Part shown: piece by piece, positions 11,601-23,600 of the stretch
How the letters are laid out: every line of letters starts with the position of its first letter
How positions within the stretch are numbered: position 1 is the first letter of the stretch
Source of the DNA: Tiliqua scincoides
Taxonomy: Eukaryota; Chordata; Lepidosauria; Squamata; Scincidae
Assembly: GCF_035046505.1 (NCBI RefSeq)
Contig: NC_089824.1
Span: 220,356,596 to 220,420,595, forward strand
Length of the DNA stretch: 64,000 nucleotides
Reading direction: 5' to 3'
Translations under genes and position numbers: made by a program
The notes under the pieces: generated by a model
What the model saw: the letters and a program-made list of their open reading frames with translations, nothing else
Database searches by the model: none
What the model was told of the DNA's origin: nothing

Positions 11601-14436
11601 CTATTCATGATGGCGATGAGCTACTGCCAGGTTCAGCAGCTGTCTGCCTATGAATACAAGTTGTAGAGCAGAGATGGACTGGCTTCCTTCCAGCCTCACC
11701 CCATTCATCCTGAGCATGTCCAATATACCTTCTCTTGCAGTGCCCTTCAGGCAGTGTCCAGGGACCCATTTACCCATTACACAGAGAGCCCACTCTTGGG
11801 GGGAAAAAAGCAAAGCAACCCTCATATACATCAGGGTGGCTGCCACACATGTAAGTTTTGCTGCATGTAGACGTTTACACTCCGTGGAAAATGTATACAC
11901 AGTGGAACAGTCACACGGTGGTCATTGACAAGCAAACTCCACACTATTTTCCTGTAGAAAAGCAGAACAGGAATAGAGACCTGGAGAAAAGAACTGGGAA
12001 AGATTGAGGAGGCCACCTCAATTTTTTCTGCTGACTCCCCCCACCCCCCAAATATCTTAAGAATAATTTTCTCTTTTAAGCTTCATGAAATACTTTTTAA
12101 GGCAATCTACAGTTTTAGGCAGCTGCTGCCCCAGCAAAACCTGTTATCAAAATGATTGGGCAATTCAACCTCATTCATTCATTCTCCTTCTTTGGAGAAG
12201 TTCAGCTCCCTCTTCATCTATGCAGGACAAGGCAGTTACTCCTAATATCAGCTGCACTAGCAGAACCTTATTGACCACTATCCTGAAAGGCATTCTATGT
12301 GTCTTTCAGCAGATCACCCCACCAAACAAGAATGGAGATCCATCAGGTATTAGGGGTGGGCAGGCACCAATGGAAGAGCACTTTAACCTCTGCGGGTGAT
12401 CTCTGGTCACTGGGTTGCTATACTTAAAAAAATATCAACAGGCTGGCTGAAATAAAAAGCCATCAGAGTTGGAATATATTCCCAAAGTCAACAGTTTTTG
12501 ATTGTGTCAGTAAGGGTGAGTCTCTCACCATAAAGGAAGGTTATTTCAATTTGGCTGTATATTCGATTACAATAGTTCTCTGTATGAAGCAGCCAAGCTG
12601 CTGCACAAGTTTAGGGTTACGTTCTGTACTACTGTTTAGCACCCCAGCTACCAGAATGTGTCCATTGCTGGCCTACTTGCTGCTCTGTGCCATTAATTTA
12701 TAATTACAGCTTTAGTGAACTAACAGCCAACCGCCCTCAATCAATCAAGCAGTAGGGCTTAAAAGTGAGCAGAAAATCTGGAATGTGTCACCACATGGTC
12801 AACACAGAAGCACCTCCTTCTGGACTTCGCAGAAGTTAAAATTAAACGGAAATCTATACATACATACATAGGAGTTACTTTTCAGTAAACATGCAGAGGC
12901 TCAAGCTACCCCATGCAGTTGGACAACAACGGTGAAACAGGCCAACTTGCATACAATTCACAGAGAGAGAGATTTCGTTTTATTCCTTTCACTGTAGCAA
13001 TAATTTTGTTTTCTGTTCATGGTTTCAGTCATAAGCTAAATTAAACAAAAATCACTAATAAATGTCTGTAATCAGTAAGTTTATGTAAATTAGTGGAACC
13101 GTTAACAGAAACCAAAGTACCTTCCAGACAAATTAATAGAAGGAAATGTCTTTTTTCTCCTTTGGGAGTTGCTTTCCAATTATATCAGGTTCCAACTGTT
13201 CATTTATTCTCCACAATACTCCAGTCTAAGGACATATATTCCCACCCCAAACCGCTGCCCCACTCCAGTTCCCAGAACAGGTTGCTACCTTGTCTCCATT
13301 TCACAACTAAAGCAGTGTTCGGGTTTTGCCAAAGAACCATTCTATGAACGTCTGCATAGGGCTGATGATTCTCCCATGCCACAGGAGTTCAATAGGATTT
13401 ACTCCAAAGTAAGCATGCATTAAACTGCAGCCACAGTTTTAGAACTGCAAGATTCATGGTTCAATTGGTTGCTCATGAAGTTTAAAGCAGGCTTTGTAAG
13501 TAAAACGGAAACACTCACATCAGTATTTCAGGAGCTTGGAAGAACAGCGAGAAGAGCAATGCATCTCGACAACCTGTCCTGATGAAAGGTATCTGTTGAG
13601 AATTTGGTTGGCCTTCAATTCCTTTTTCCTCAGGGGAAAAGGACGGGTCCCATCTGCTTCCTCTGGCAGTTGTATTTGCCTGTAGCTCTTTTGCTTGGTT
13701 GCTTAAGTGTGTGTGTACCTCCAGGCAACATGAAGTCTCATACCATAGCCTATTTCCTGCCCACACCACCCAACTGCATGCTACTTTGCAAAACCAAAAC
13801 TTGAAAAACAAAAGATCCTGGCAGGTGAATGGGTGCAGAAATGTTCTCCGCTCCCCCTTGCGGAACTCTTCAGCAGGGCCAGCCCTTTGTGTCCCTTCAG
13901 ACACATGCTAGCTGAATGGAACCTCCACATACAGCAGAACTCTACATTCCAGTTGCTTGTGAGTAAACAGGAAAGTGCTGTGCCTTCTGCCCTGCTTATG
14001 AACTTCCTGTTAGGATCTGGTTGGCAATTATGGGAAAGAATATCACAGACATTTGACCTAATCAAGCCGGGCAATTTCAAATTGTTGAAATGCAGCAAAA
14101 GATGTCCCAGTCTAAGTCTCCATACAATTAGTTAATGAGAAGATAAACATCTGCTCTGAAAAAAAATTCATTGCGTATTATCAAAATAGCACCATACTTT
14201 TCAAAGTTAAGCTTAATGTGGATATTGTACTTAATTTTGGTTGCAAAATGTGGGGTTTCTTTTCAGATCTTGATTTTCCTTTTAAAGGAACAAGTGACAG
14301 ATGGCAAAGCATTTTCAGGATAATAAGGTTGGCTGTACCTAACTGGAAATCATGGTTTCTGCTGGTCTTAGTTAAGAATGCCCCTTCAGCCAAGAGTTTC
14401 CAGTTGTACAGCAGGCTAGCCGAGTCTTAAAAGACT
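11601..14436. other. No gene recognised
   Basis: About 2.8 kb of unique-looking sequence. A short (cata)n run is at about 12858-12870. Open frames up to 129 codons on the minus strand (13904-13515) have no recognisable domain. Confidence 0.5.
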
Positions 14437-14490
14437 TGGGTCCCTTTGGGGAGAAGGGCAGGATAGAAATAAAGTTTTATTAAAAGACTG
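14437..14490 (+). repeat. L2-type 3' tail
   Basis: The sequence cttgggtccctttggggaga then agggcaggatagaaataaag matches the L2 3' end seen at 52930-52975 (reverse). Confidence 0.55.
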
Positions 14491-14797
14491 CTTTCTTTTG
14501 TCTGCTTTCATTTCCCATCTGCTCAGGACTCCATTTTATCAGCTCAGACTCACCTCCATGTTGTAGCAGTTGCTCGAGCAAACCAATGGCCTTAACTGAA
14601 GTTTGCAAACCAGATTCAGATCCTGGTTTACTGGTCCCAAAGAAACCAGAGATTGTAGAAAGATGTGAAATTAATAAGATATAGAGATATAGGTTGACCT
14701 TTACTTAACCTTAGTGGTTAGATCAATATTGTTATTTCTTTGAACTGTTATATCTTTGAAATGATCTTATAAATGACTCTATATGAAATGACTCTTC

Positions 14798-15846
14798 ATA
14801 AATGACCTGGAGACAGGGTTGAGCAGTGAGATTGCAAGTTTGCAGACAACACCAAACTTTTCTGAGTGGTGAAGACCAGAAGGGATTGTGAGGAGCTCCA
14901 GAAGGATCTCTCCAAACTGGCAGAATGGGCAGCAAAATGGCAGATGCATTTCAATGTAAGTAAGTGTAAAGTCATGCACATTGGGGCAAAAAATCAAAAC
15001 TTCACATATAGGCTAATGGGTTCTGAGCTGTCTGCGACAGATCAGGAGAGAGATCTTGGGGTGGTGGTGGACAGGTCGACCCAATGTGCGTCGACCCAAT
15101 GTGCGGCAGCAGTGAAGAAGTCAATTCTATGCTTGGGATCATTAGAAAAGGTATTGAGAACAAAATGGCTAATATTATAATGTCGTTGTACAAATTGATG
15201 GTAAGGCCACACCTGGAATAATGCGTCCAGTTCTGGTCGCCACATCTCAAAAAGGACATAGTGGAAATGGAAAAGGTGCAAAAGAGAGCGACGAAAATGA
15301 TTACTGGGCTAGGACACCTTCCTTACGAGGAAAGGCTACGGCATTTGGGCCTCTTCAGCCTAGAAAAGAGGCGCCTGAGGGGGGACATGATTGAGATATA
15401 CAAAATTATGCATGGGAAGGATAAAGTAGATAGAGAGGTGCTCTTTACACTCTCACATAACACCAGAACCAGGGGACATCCACTAAAATTGAGGGTTGGG
15501 AGAGTTAGGACAGAGAAAAGAAAATATTTCTTTACACAGCATGTGGTTGGTCTGTGAAACTCACTGCCACAGGATGTGGTGATCTCATCTGGCCTAGATG
15601 CCTTTAAAAGGGGATCGGACACATTTCTGGAGGAAAAATCTATTACAGGTTACAAACCAGGATGTGTATGTGCAACCTCCTGATTTTGAAAATGGGGTAT
15701 GTCAGAATGCCAGATGCAAGGGAGGGCACCAGGATGCAGGTCTCTTGTTATCTGGTGTGCTCCCTGGGGCATTTTGTGGGCCTTTGTGAAATATAAGAAG
15801 CTGGACTAGATGGGCCTATGGCCTGCTCCAGTGGAGCTCGTCTTAT
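14798..15846 (+). mobile_element. 5'-truncated CR1
   Basis: It runs from ataaatgacctggagacagg through the post-catalytic RT/thumb (DCEELQKDLSKLAEWAAKWQ) to the C-terminus and a shortened 3' end. A 16-bp tandem duplication (gtcgacccaatgtgc, about 15077-15105) shifts the frame. It is closely related to the 8.5-9.4 kb copy. Confidence 0.9.
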
Positions 15847-15906
15847 GAAATGCCAGGCTCTTTAGGGAACCATTTGGTGCCATAGTCTGGCATTCCTTGT
15901 GGGCGG

Positions 15907-15912
15907 TTTATT
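15907..15912 (-). terminator. Candidate distal poly(A) signal for ZGPAT
   Basis: This is the only AATAAA I noticed on the minus strand in the roughly 1.8 kb after the ZGPAT stop. It would make a long 3' UTR that would include the open segment at 16464-16532. Weak. Confidence 0.25.
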
Positions 15913-16463
15913 TTTGCATCAATGGTATATTGTCTGGTCTGGGAAATTGAAATTGGTAAGCTATAAATTCTGCCTGAAGATTTTCCGATCAAACTGGGCA
16001 CTCCCTTTGTTCTGGGGGTGTGAAAGTGCAGTTGGAGAATATATCTCAGTTCAACTTATGGGACAGCTACCAGGTTAAGAGCATATAATTCTGGATAATT
16101 AGTTAAGGGTTCTAGCCACCTACACTTGGGAGGGTGTCTAGATGATGAGAAAATGCTTTTGGTAGCTAGCATGAATCAACAGAAATGAGGACCTCATGTC
16201 AAAAGGTGGTTGGGCGGTATTTTGCCAACCTAGCAGCAGGGGAAGGGCCATCTGATGTAGCCTGTCTGCACACTCAACTGGGCTTCTGACAGCAGTTGGC
16301 AAAGCTCAAGCTACATAACAGCTCCAAAGACTCCAAGAAAAAAAAACACGGCACAACAATTAATTGCTTTTTAACTTAAAATAATCTTAATTACTCTGAA
16401 GGAAAAGCGTACAGGAAGCGTCCCCAATGCCCAAGCCTGCCCTGGAGTACAGAACCCACTGAC

Positions 16464-16532
16464 CTTCTCCTCCCTGCACTGCAACAGAACATTCTTCCTG
16501 AGATCAGATAGTTTATCCATCTCAGCCTGGCG
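16464..16532 (-). CDS. Possible unassigned 69-bp coding exon downstream of ZGPAT
   Basis: On the minus strand a 23-codon open segment (RQAEMDKLSDLRKNVL followed by LQCREEK) is preceded by a good acceptor (ctcctacctacag) and followed by AAG|gtcagt. It is an exact multiple of three with a charged, heptad-like pattern, unlike the surrounding repeats. It lies 1.1 kb past the ZGPAT stop on the same strand. I do not recognise the protein. It could be an exon of the next minus-strand gene, an alternative ZGPAT exon, or chance. No partner exon was identified. Confidence 0.3.
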
Positions 16533-17677
16533 CTGTAGGTAGGAGCCGCTCAACAGTGGTGGCTTTTCTAGGATGCAACTTCAGTGCTGGTTGAAGAAGC
16601 TACAGGGTGGGGAATCTCAGTGCTTCAACCCTCATTGCTTGCTGGTTCTCACTACATGGAGATCCCTTGTCTACACAGGTGCACACTTCAGATTTCAGGG
16701 TAGTTTCAGAGTGTGGTAACTCTGTCTCCCCAAGTGACTGAAGGCTACACGACGGGCATTCCAAGTAAATGAAAGACAAGTGACCCCACTTCCAGGGTTT
16801 CAAGAATTCAATAGGAGAGTCTTGGGGACAGGCAAATCGAACATCAGACTGCATGTGGCTTGCCCCTGTGTGCCTTGGTTTTCATGTGTACACAGCACAT
16901 AAGGAGGGCCCCAATCTGGACTGGGACCCTAATGGGAAAAAATGTGCAAACACCTACCTGTGGTTCTAACCCATATTTACCAGGGCATAAAACATGCACA
17001 AGAAAGCCAAGACAAGCAGGATCAAAGCACATTTAAAAGTAACAAGGGGTGTGACTCCAAAACTCACAGAACCAAGCCAGCAAGAACATGGTGGATCCAT
17101 GGATTTTCCAGCTGATTCGAGGGAGGGGCAGTGTTGAGAACTGCACACGGTGCAGCCTAGAGAGGTCCAGTGCTTCATGCGAATTCCGCCAGCACACAAA
17201 CCGATGTGGCCCAGAAGTTGCACACAAGGCCATAGCAGCCCCTTGTGCCAGGCCAGGAGGCCTGGAGGCCCTAGGACTGCCACCATTTAGTCTTCGCTCA
17301 TCCTCTATATCAGGGTTGTATTGGAGCTCTGATATGTCAAAGAAGGGAAGAAAAATACCACCCCTTAAAGGACTCCTGGTAGTGGAAATGGCAACGAACC
17401 AGCCAGGATACTAGCAGAACAGTGCTTTTTGCTGCAGCTCTATCCGGGGCAGGCAATGGCATTTTTCAAGTGGTTCCATATAATGGTGACAACGAACAAG
17501 AATGGAAATGCAAAAGGCTAACCATCCAGACCACTGGACTACCCATTTTGTACCTGGCCAAGTGAGTTCAGATTTGGCAATGGCCCAGCTTTGCAGCTGG
17601 TCCAGAGTCAATGATCCAGTGCAGCCAGGACCACAACCCAGCCAATGTATACCCAGTTGAGGGAAGGGTGACATAGA

Positions 17678-20600
17678 CTAGAACTCGGTCATTTTCTTGT
17701 GTGTGTCAGCTTTCTTCTGCTCCCGCTGCAGACTGGACTCCTGAGCCCGCAGCTCCCCCAGTTTTTTGTGGGCCTTGGCCAGCTTCTCTTCCAGCTGAGC
17801 TGTAGCAATGGTGTGCCTGAAAGTCAAATTCAGGGAGTTAGAGGAGGATGTCTGGCAAAAAACAAAGGCACATCAACAAATCAGGGAAGCTCAGACTATC
17901 TTCCACTCCCATCCAAAACCTACACCAAGAAAAACCAAATTCAGAACCAAGAATAATCTGAAGCCCGTATGCAAAGTGCATTGAACAGGTAATTGATGTT
18001 TACACAGATATTCATCTTTTCCACAAATGTGTATCATTCTGAGTGGCTGAAAAGTATTCTTATATATTCGGCTGCAGCTTTTTCTCCTTAACAGAAACAG
18101 GAAGCAAGGAATGGAGATCATGATGACAAAATGGACCCTGTGCGAGGCTTGCAAACACATTTTCAAATGATCTTGAGAACGAGAATCTGGAGGGACTTAA
18201 GAAAAACCTGAAAAGGTCAGCTCCCTTAAAATCAGGCCTCCACAAATCTAGGTCACTGGGGAGAACCCCCTGGCCATTACACCTCCCCATAGGTCTGTCC
18301 TTTGGTACTTGCCTGGCCCTCTTCAATGCTGGCTAGCAGCTGAGGCTTGTGATAGTGAGGAGCTTCTTTCCTAGAGACAGCTGCTTATCCCCAATTGTAG
18401 GTTTTCCTAACCTCTGAATACCTTCATGCCACTCCCCCACTAGTGGACTGCCACTCCTCTGAAATGACTATTTCAGACATTTATGTCCCATGCTTCAAGT
18501 TGTGTCATCTTCACAAGGCAGCTGCCAGCATTAAAATTATAATAAAACAACAATGATAAAACCATGACCTACTATCAGTTAAATATATCAAGGTATAAGG
18601 CTGTGGCAAAGAGACAGCACAGCTTCTGCTGTGACCCATGTGGGATGCTGCCCCCAGAGCCAGCACCATGTGACATCATTCTTGGCGGGGACCACAGGAA
18701 GCAGATGTGCCTGCCAGCATCAGCAACCCCCAGCAGTAAACTCTGTGCCAGACACGTGCAGACAGAAGCCATGCAAGTCTCTTGTGCAGTCTCCTGTGTA
18801 CCTGCTCTGAAGCTCAGAGATAGGTATCACGATCACTACCCATCCCTTAAATCCTCTGCCTGTGCTGGAGAACTCAAGGAAGAGTTGGGTCAGCAATGTC
18901 TGCAAATAATGGCTCAGCTATACCTGCTGGAATCTCACAGGTGCAGAATCCAAGGCGACAATGAGCTTTGCTACTAATTAACCCCCACTCAGAACACTTC
19001 ACCCAATTGCCAGCAAAGAGCAATCATTACCGTCCAACATTGCGCGCCAGGGCCTCTTGGATCCCTCGGATGTCCTTCTGCGTCTGGTCAATCTTCTCCA
19101 TTGTCTGGAAGAGACGCACACTCAGTGCCCTCTTGGTGCTTTTGCTGGCGTGGTAAATTTCCTTGCTGGTTCTCTCCAATGGAGCCAGACCTCCCTCCTG
19201 CTCACTGAAGTCTTTGTCCTGAAGTTTCTCATTCAGAAAGTCAAACACGTTGCGTGAGGCCTTTGGACTCCGCGCAGAGGATCGAGCAGCACTGCTGCCT
19301 TTTGCTCGATGTTTTTTGGGCTTAGCTGGATTGAGCTTCCCCTCCCTGTTCTTCTGGAGGATTTCAGCACACTGGTCCAAAGATTTGCCTTTTGGCAGCA
19401 CAACAGCCAGCACTGGCTCCACTCGGCCCTCGGAATTCTTCCCCAAACCTGAAACAGGGGCAAAGAGCCACAATAGCAGTGACAAGACCCTCCCACTAAA
19501 AATGCAACCGTAGCAGTACCCCAGCATGTGAAAAAACCCTCTTGTGCTTTTTGCTTAAAGCTCAGCCACAGACAATCTTTTCAAGAAACAAATAAGTTAA
19601 ACTTACTTTAACTTACTAGTTAAATAACTAGTAAGTAATAACTTACTAGTGTAATAAACAACCTTTTACTGTCAGAGGGGGTTAAGTATGATGATGTGGG
19701 GTTTGATGAAGAAAAACTAATGAACTGTTTCAAGCTTGTAAAGGTAAAGAGAATTTATTAAAATAAAGTTTAAAAATTGAAAAAAATGCATAGGAGAGAT
19801 AGCACCCATTTCTTCTCTGCCTATGTGTAAATAAAAGCAGGTCTTAATGGCAATTAGAGACCAAGCCAGGAGATCAAAAGGCAAGGAAACAAGACCAATT
19901 AAAAGTCACACTGACAGAGGTAACATACTTCAAAGATAAGTATTCCTTCCTTCCTTTTCTATAACAAGTAAATAGGGAGCCAGCTAAGAGAAGAGTGATG
20001 TGCTGTAGCAGCCCCAAAGGAAGCAATACGAACAGGCCCCAAATATGATCACTTCTTTTCTGAAATACCCAACAGGAAATACACAACACTGCTGTGATTC
20101 TGGTTCATAGCACTAACCACCGATATAGCTGGCAAAGCACACAGGTTCATCTGGTACCCTTTGGGTCCCCTACAAATTATAACAGAAGACTGGGGAGACC
20201 AAGTAGACGGGGCTGGGATTAGGATGGAGCTTCTGCCTTTCCAAGCATCTATTCCTGCCCAGACCGAGCTCACTGCCTTTTATTCCAATGACAAAAACTA
20301 TGCATTTGATTTGAGATGTGAAGCCAGCCCATTCACAGTATTTATGGACACAATCTCAAGCATTGCTCCCATGTATATTGCAGGGATCCCATGTATATTG
20401 CAGCTTCGGCGTGTGCATGCGTGCTTACCTTTCCCCAACTCGTATCCCATCTGAGCAAGCAGTTTAGAGCCAATGCCTCGAGTATGCGCCTCCCAGCTGC
20501 CGAAGGAGGAGCTGCAGGCAGAGGACCCTTCCCCATTCTCTGGAGCACCTGAATCAATGACTGACAACAGAAGAGAGGTTTAGAGGAGAACAGAAAATAA

Positions 20601-23600
20601 CTGGGTCACCCTCCAGGTCCTCCCTCTCAGCATTCCAATGCCTTGACAACCAAGAACCCACTTCAGTACCTGGGTTAGGTTTTTAAAATAGCTGCTGGCA
20701 ATTGGCAGCTCATTCTAGTCTGTGAGGAGCTATTACCTGCCCCCTCCAGCTGTTGCGCATAGCCCTCTCCCCAGTCTCACTTCATCTTTCTCCCTTTCCC
20801 CCCAGTGGCACCTTAAGGAGAAGCAGAGAAGGCAGAGAGGCACGGCCTTAGCTTTGTGGGCAAACCACGCTAACGGAGTGGGAGAAAAGAGAAACAAGAC
20901 TTGGTCTTCTACCTATCACTGCCTGTTTTAATAATAACTGAACCTGTTTTAATAATAATTTAACAACATGAGCCTTGCTGGATCAGGCCAAAGGCCCTTC
21001 TTGTCCAGGTCTTAATTCTCACAGTGGCCCACCAGATGTCTCAGAGAACACACAAGACAACAAGATATCTAAATCCTGTTGCCACTCCCTTGCATCTAGC
21101 ATTTCTAAAACCAGCCAGCCTATTTCTAAAACCAGGAGATTGCACATGCCCATCACAGCTTGTAACCTGTGCTAGACTTTTCTTCTAGAAATATGACCAA
21201 TCCCCTTTTAAAGGGATCTAGGGCAGACACCATCGCATCCCGTGGCAAGGCATTCCACAGACAAATTACACAGAGGGTAAAAAAATAGTTTCTTTTGTCT
21301 GTTCTCACTCTCCTGGCACTCAATTTTAGTGGATGTCCCCAATTTCTTCCTAAAGTTCTGATATAACACTGACTGTTACCCTGCACATGCCCAATCTCGT
21401 CTGATCTTGGAAGCTAAGCAGGGTCAGGCCTGGTTAGTACTTGGATGGGAGACCACCTGGGAATACTTATACTAGGAGACTAGGCTTATACCATAGTCTT
21501 TCGAGACTGAAGGTTGCCAACCAACACTGAATGTGTGTATGTGCTGAGGATCTCCAGTTAGAATTCTCAGCATCTTCATAAAACTACAATTCTCAGGCGT
21601 CTCTCAGGAACAGCAGATTAAAAGTGATGTGAATTTATATTAAATGCACTATATATTTTTATAAGATCCAAGTATTCCAGAGCTTCTTTGGCAGATTTGT
21701 TTTGTCTGCACAACTCCGTCTCAAAGCTACAGCACTGGAGGAACCAATTTCTTTTGCTTTGCTTATTGTGTTACATTTCCATTGTAGAATGTGGCAAAGT
21801 TCTACTCAAGGTTCAGCCACATTAAGTATTTCCAGGTGAAAACCACACAAAGCTTTTTGGCACTCCAACACTTCCAAAAGTAGAAGTGTAAAGATGATGG
21901 AGGTGGCCCATTATCCTAAAATATCCACTTCTACCAAGTGAGAGCAGAAATGTTGAATTAAAGGAAAAATCTTGAGAAGTTCTCATTACTTGGTGGCCTC
22001 TTACCTTTTGCATACCCAGAGTCATCCACTTCATCATCATCAGACTCTGATGAGGAAGAGTCCTCCTCACCACGCAGTGGGGGCATGATGCCGTCTCCCT
22101 CCACGACAGCTTCTTTCAGCAGCAGTGAATCAAATTTCACTGTATAATAACCGCTATCAATGTCTGAGAAAGGAAACACCAAATAGTTAATCTATAATTC
22201 AAAGCACATACTATGTGGTACAAAAAGCATTTATGAAGCTTTATCATGAATAGTGGAAGCACGTTCCTGATAACTCCTTTGGAAGAGGCCAGTTCAATAA
22301 ATCCTTTCCATGGAATACCTTAGGGTTTCAACCAGGAGAGTTGCACTGATATATGAACGCCCACATAGACATGAATCAGAGATGGGACCATTTCCCTGTA
22401 TCCTCATATAAGTCGCAACAAACCTCAGTGTCCATGAAGTTATGCAGTATTGCGTGTTCATTATTAGGAATGAGAAAGGATAGACACCAGTCTTCTACAA
22501 TAGGTTGGGTAAGTGTTCCACCTTCCCACATATCAGCAATACATGTTGTTCCAGCCTGGCTAATTATGCAGTGCTTGCTTGCCTGTTTATTTTTCAGTAT
22601 TTATATTCTGTCTTTCAGTGCAAAACATACCAAAGTGGCCACCATAGAAACAATAATAAAATAGAGAACCAATGGGTGCCCTTCAGGGAGAAAGGTGGAA
22701 TACAAATCAAATAAATAATAAATAATAAAAACCATCAAGTAATGAAAGTATCAAAAGAACAATATTTAAAAACTGAAATTGCAGCATAAAATGAAATCAT
22801 ACTATGGTGTTAACGCCCTTTAGAAAAGAAAAGGTTTTCCGTTTCTGCTTGAAGATGTTTAAGGGCCCAATCCTACCCAACTTTCCAGCACTGGTGCAGC
22901 CACAATGCAGCCCCAAGGTAAAGGAACACATGTTCCCATACCTTGAGGAGGCCTCAGTGACTGCCCCTCCACCACAAGATGTAGCGCATTCCCCATTGGT
23001 ACAATTGCACCACCAATGGAAAATTGGATAGAATTGAGCCCTAAGAAGGGGGCCAGCCAGAGATCCCTAGGGATTACTACTCAAAAGGCCCTACTCCTAG
23101 TTTGCAAGGCTTGCAAATTACCATTTGCATATTAATTGCCCACAGGTGACCAGGGTTGCTCCAGAGTCTCTCCTTGGCAGAGACAAGTCTGAGTCTTTAA
23201 CAGAAAAGAAATCCACTACAAGGGCTCAGCGAGCCAAAACCTTTTCCTTCACTCCCAAACCTCCTGCTTTACTTTACAGTCAGAGCAGACAAACTGTGGA
23301 TCAAGGGTCTCCTATGGCTCAATAACAAGCAAAAAAGGATATGGCATATTACTTTTGGGAACTCCTCTGCAAGGCTGAATTAGGCACAAAACTTAATCAA
23401 AGAGGCTCCTGCCATCTTGCACAATAACATGATGTAGCCCCTGAGCTGAACCACAAGCCCACCCTTCCTAGGACCACACAGTTGACAATAGCCATGAAGT
23501 TACTTCAGAATCTTTCAGCATCACGAAGTAAAATGTGTCCAAGGAAGCGACCCTCACCTGTGATCTTAGCAGTGTACCAGATTCCATCCTGATGTCTTGC

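Larger units (their letters stand above)
15850..17677. other. ZGPAT downstream / 3' UTR region
   Basis: Apart from the open segment at 16464-16532 and the AATAAA near 15907 (minus), nothing is recognised. Part of it must be the ZGPAT 3' UTR. Confidence 0.45.

Noticed and set aside
21373-21480. Functional 5S rRNA gene
   Set aside because: The 5S match lacks the proper 5' start and 3' end and runs into a LINE tail between short direct repeats; it is a SINE.
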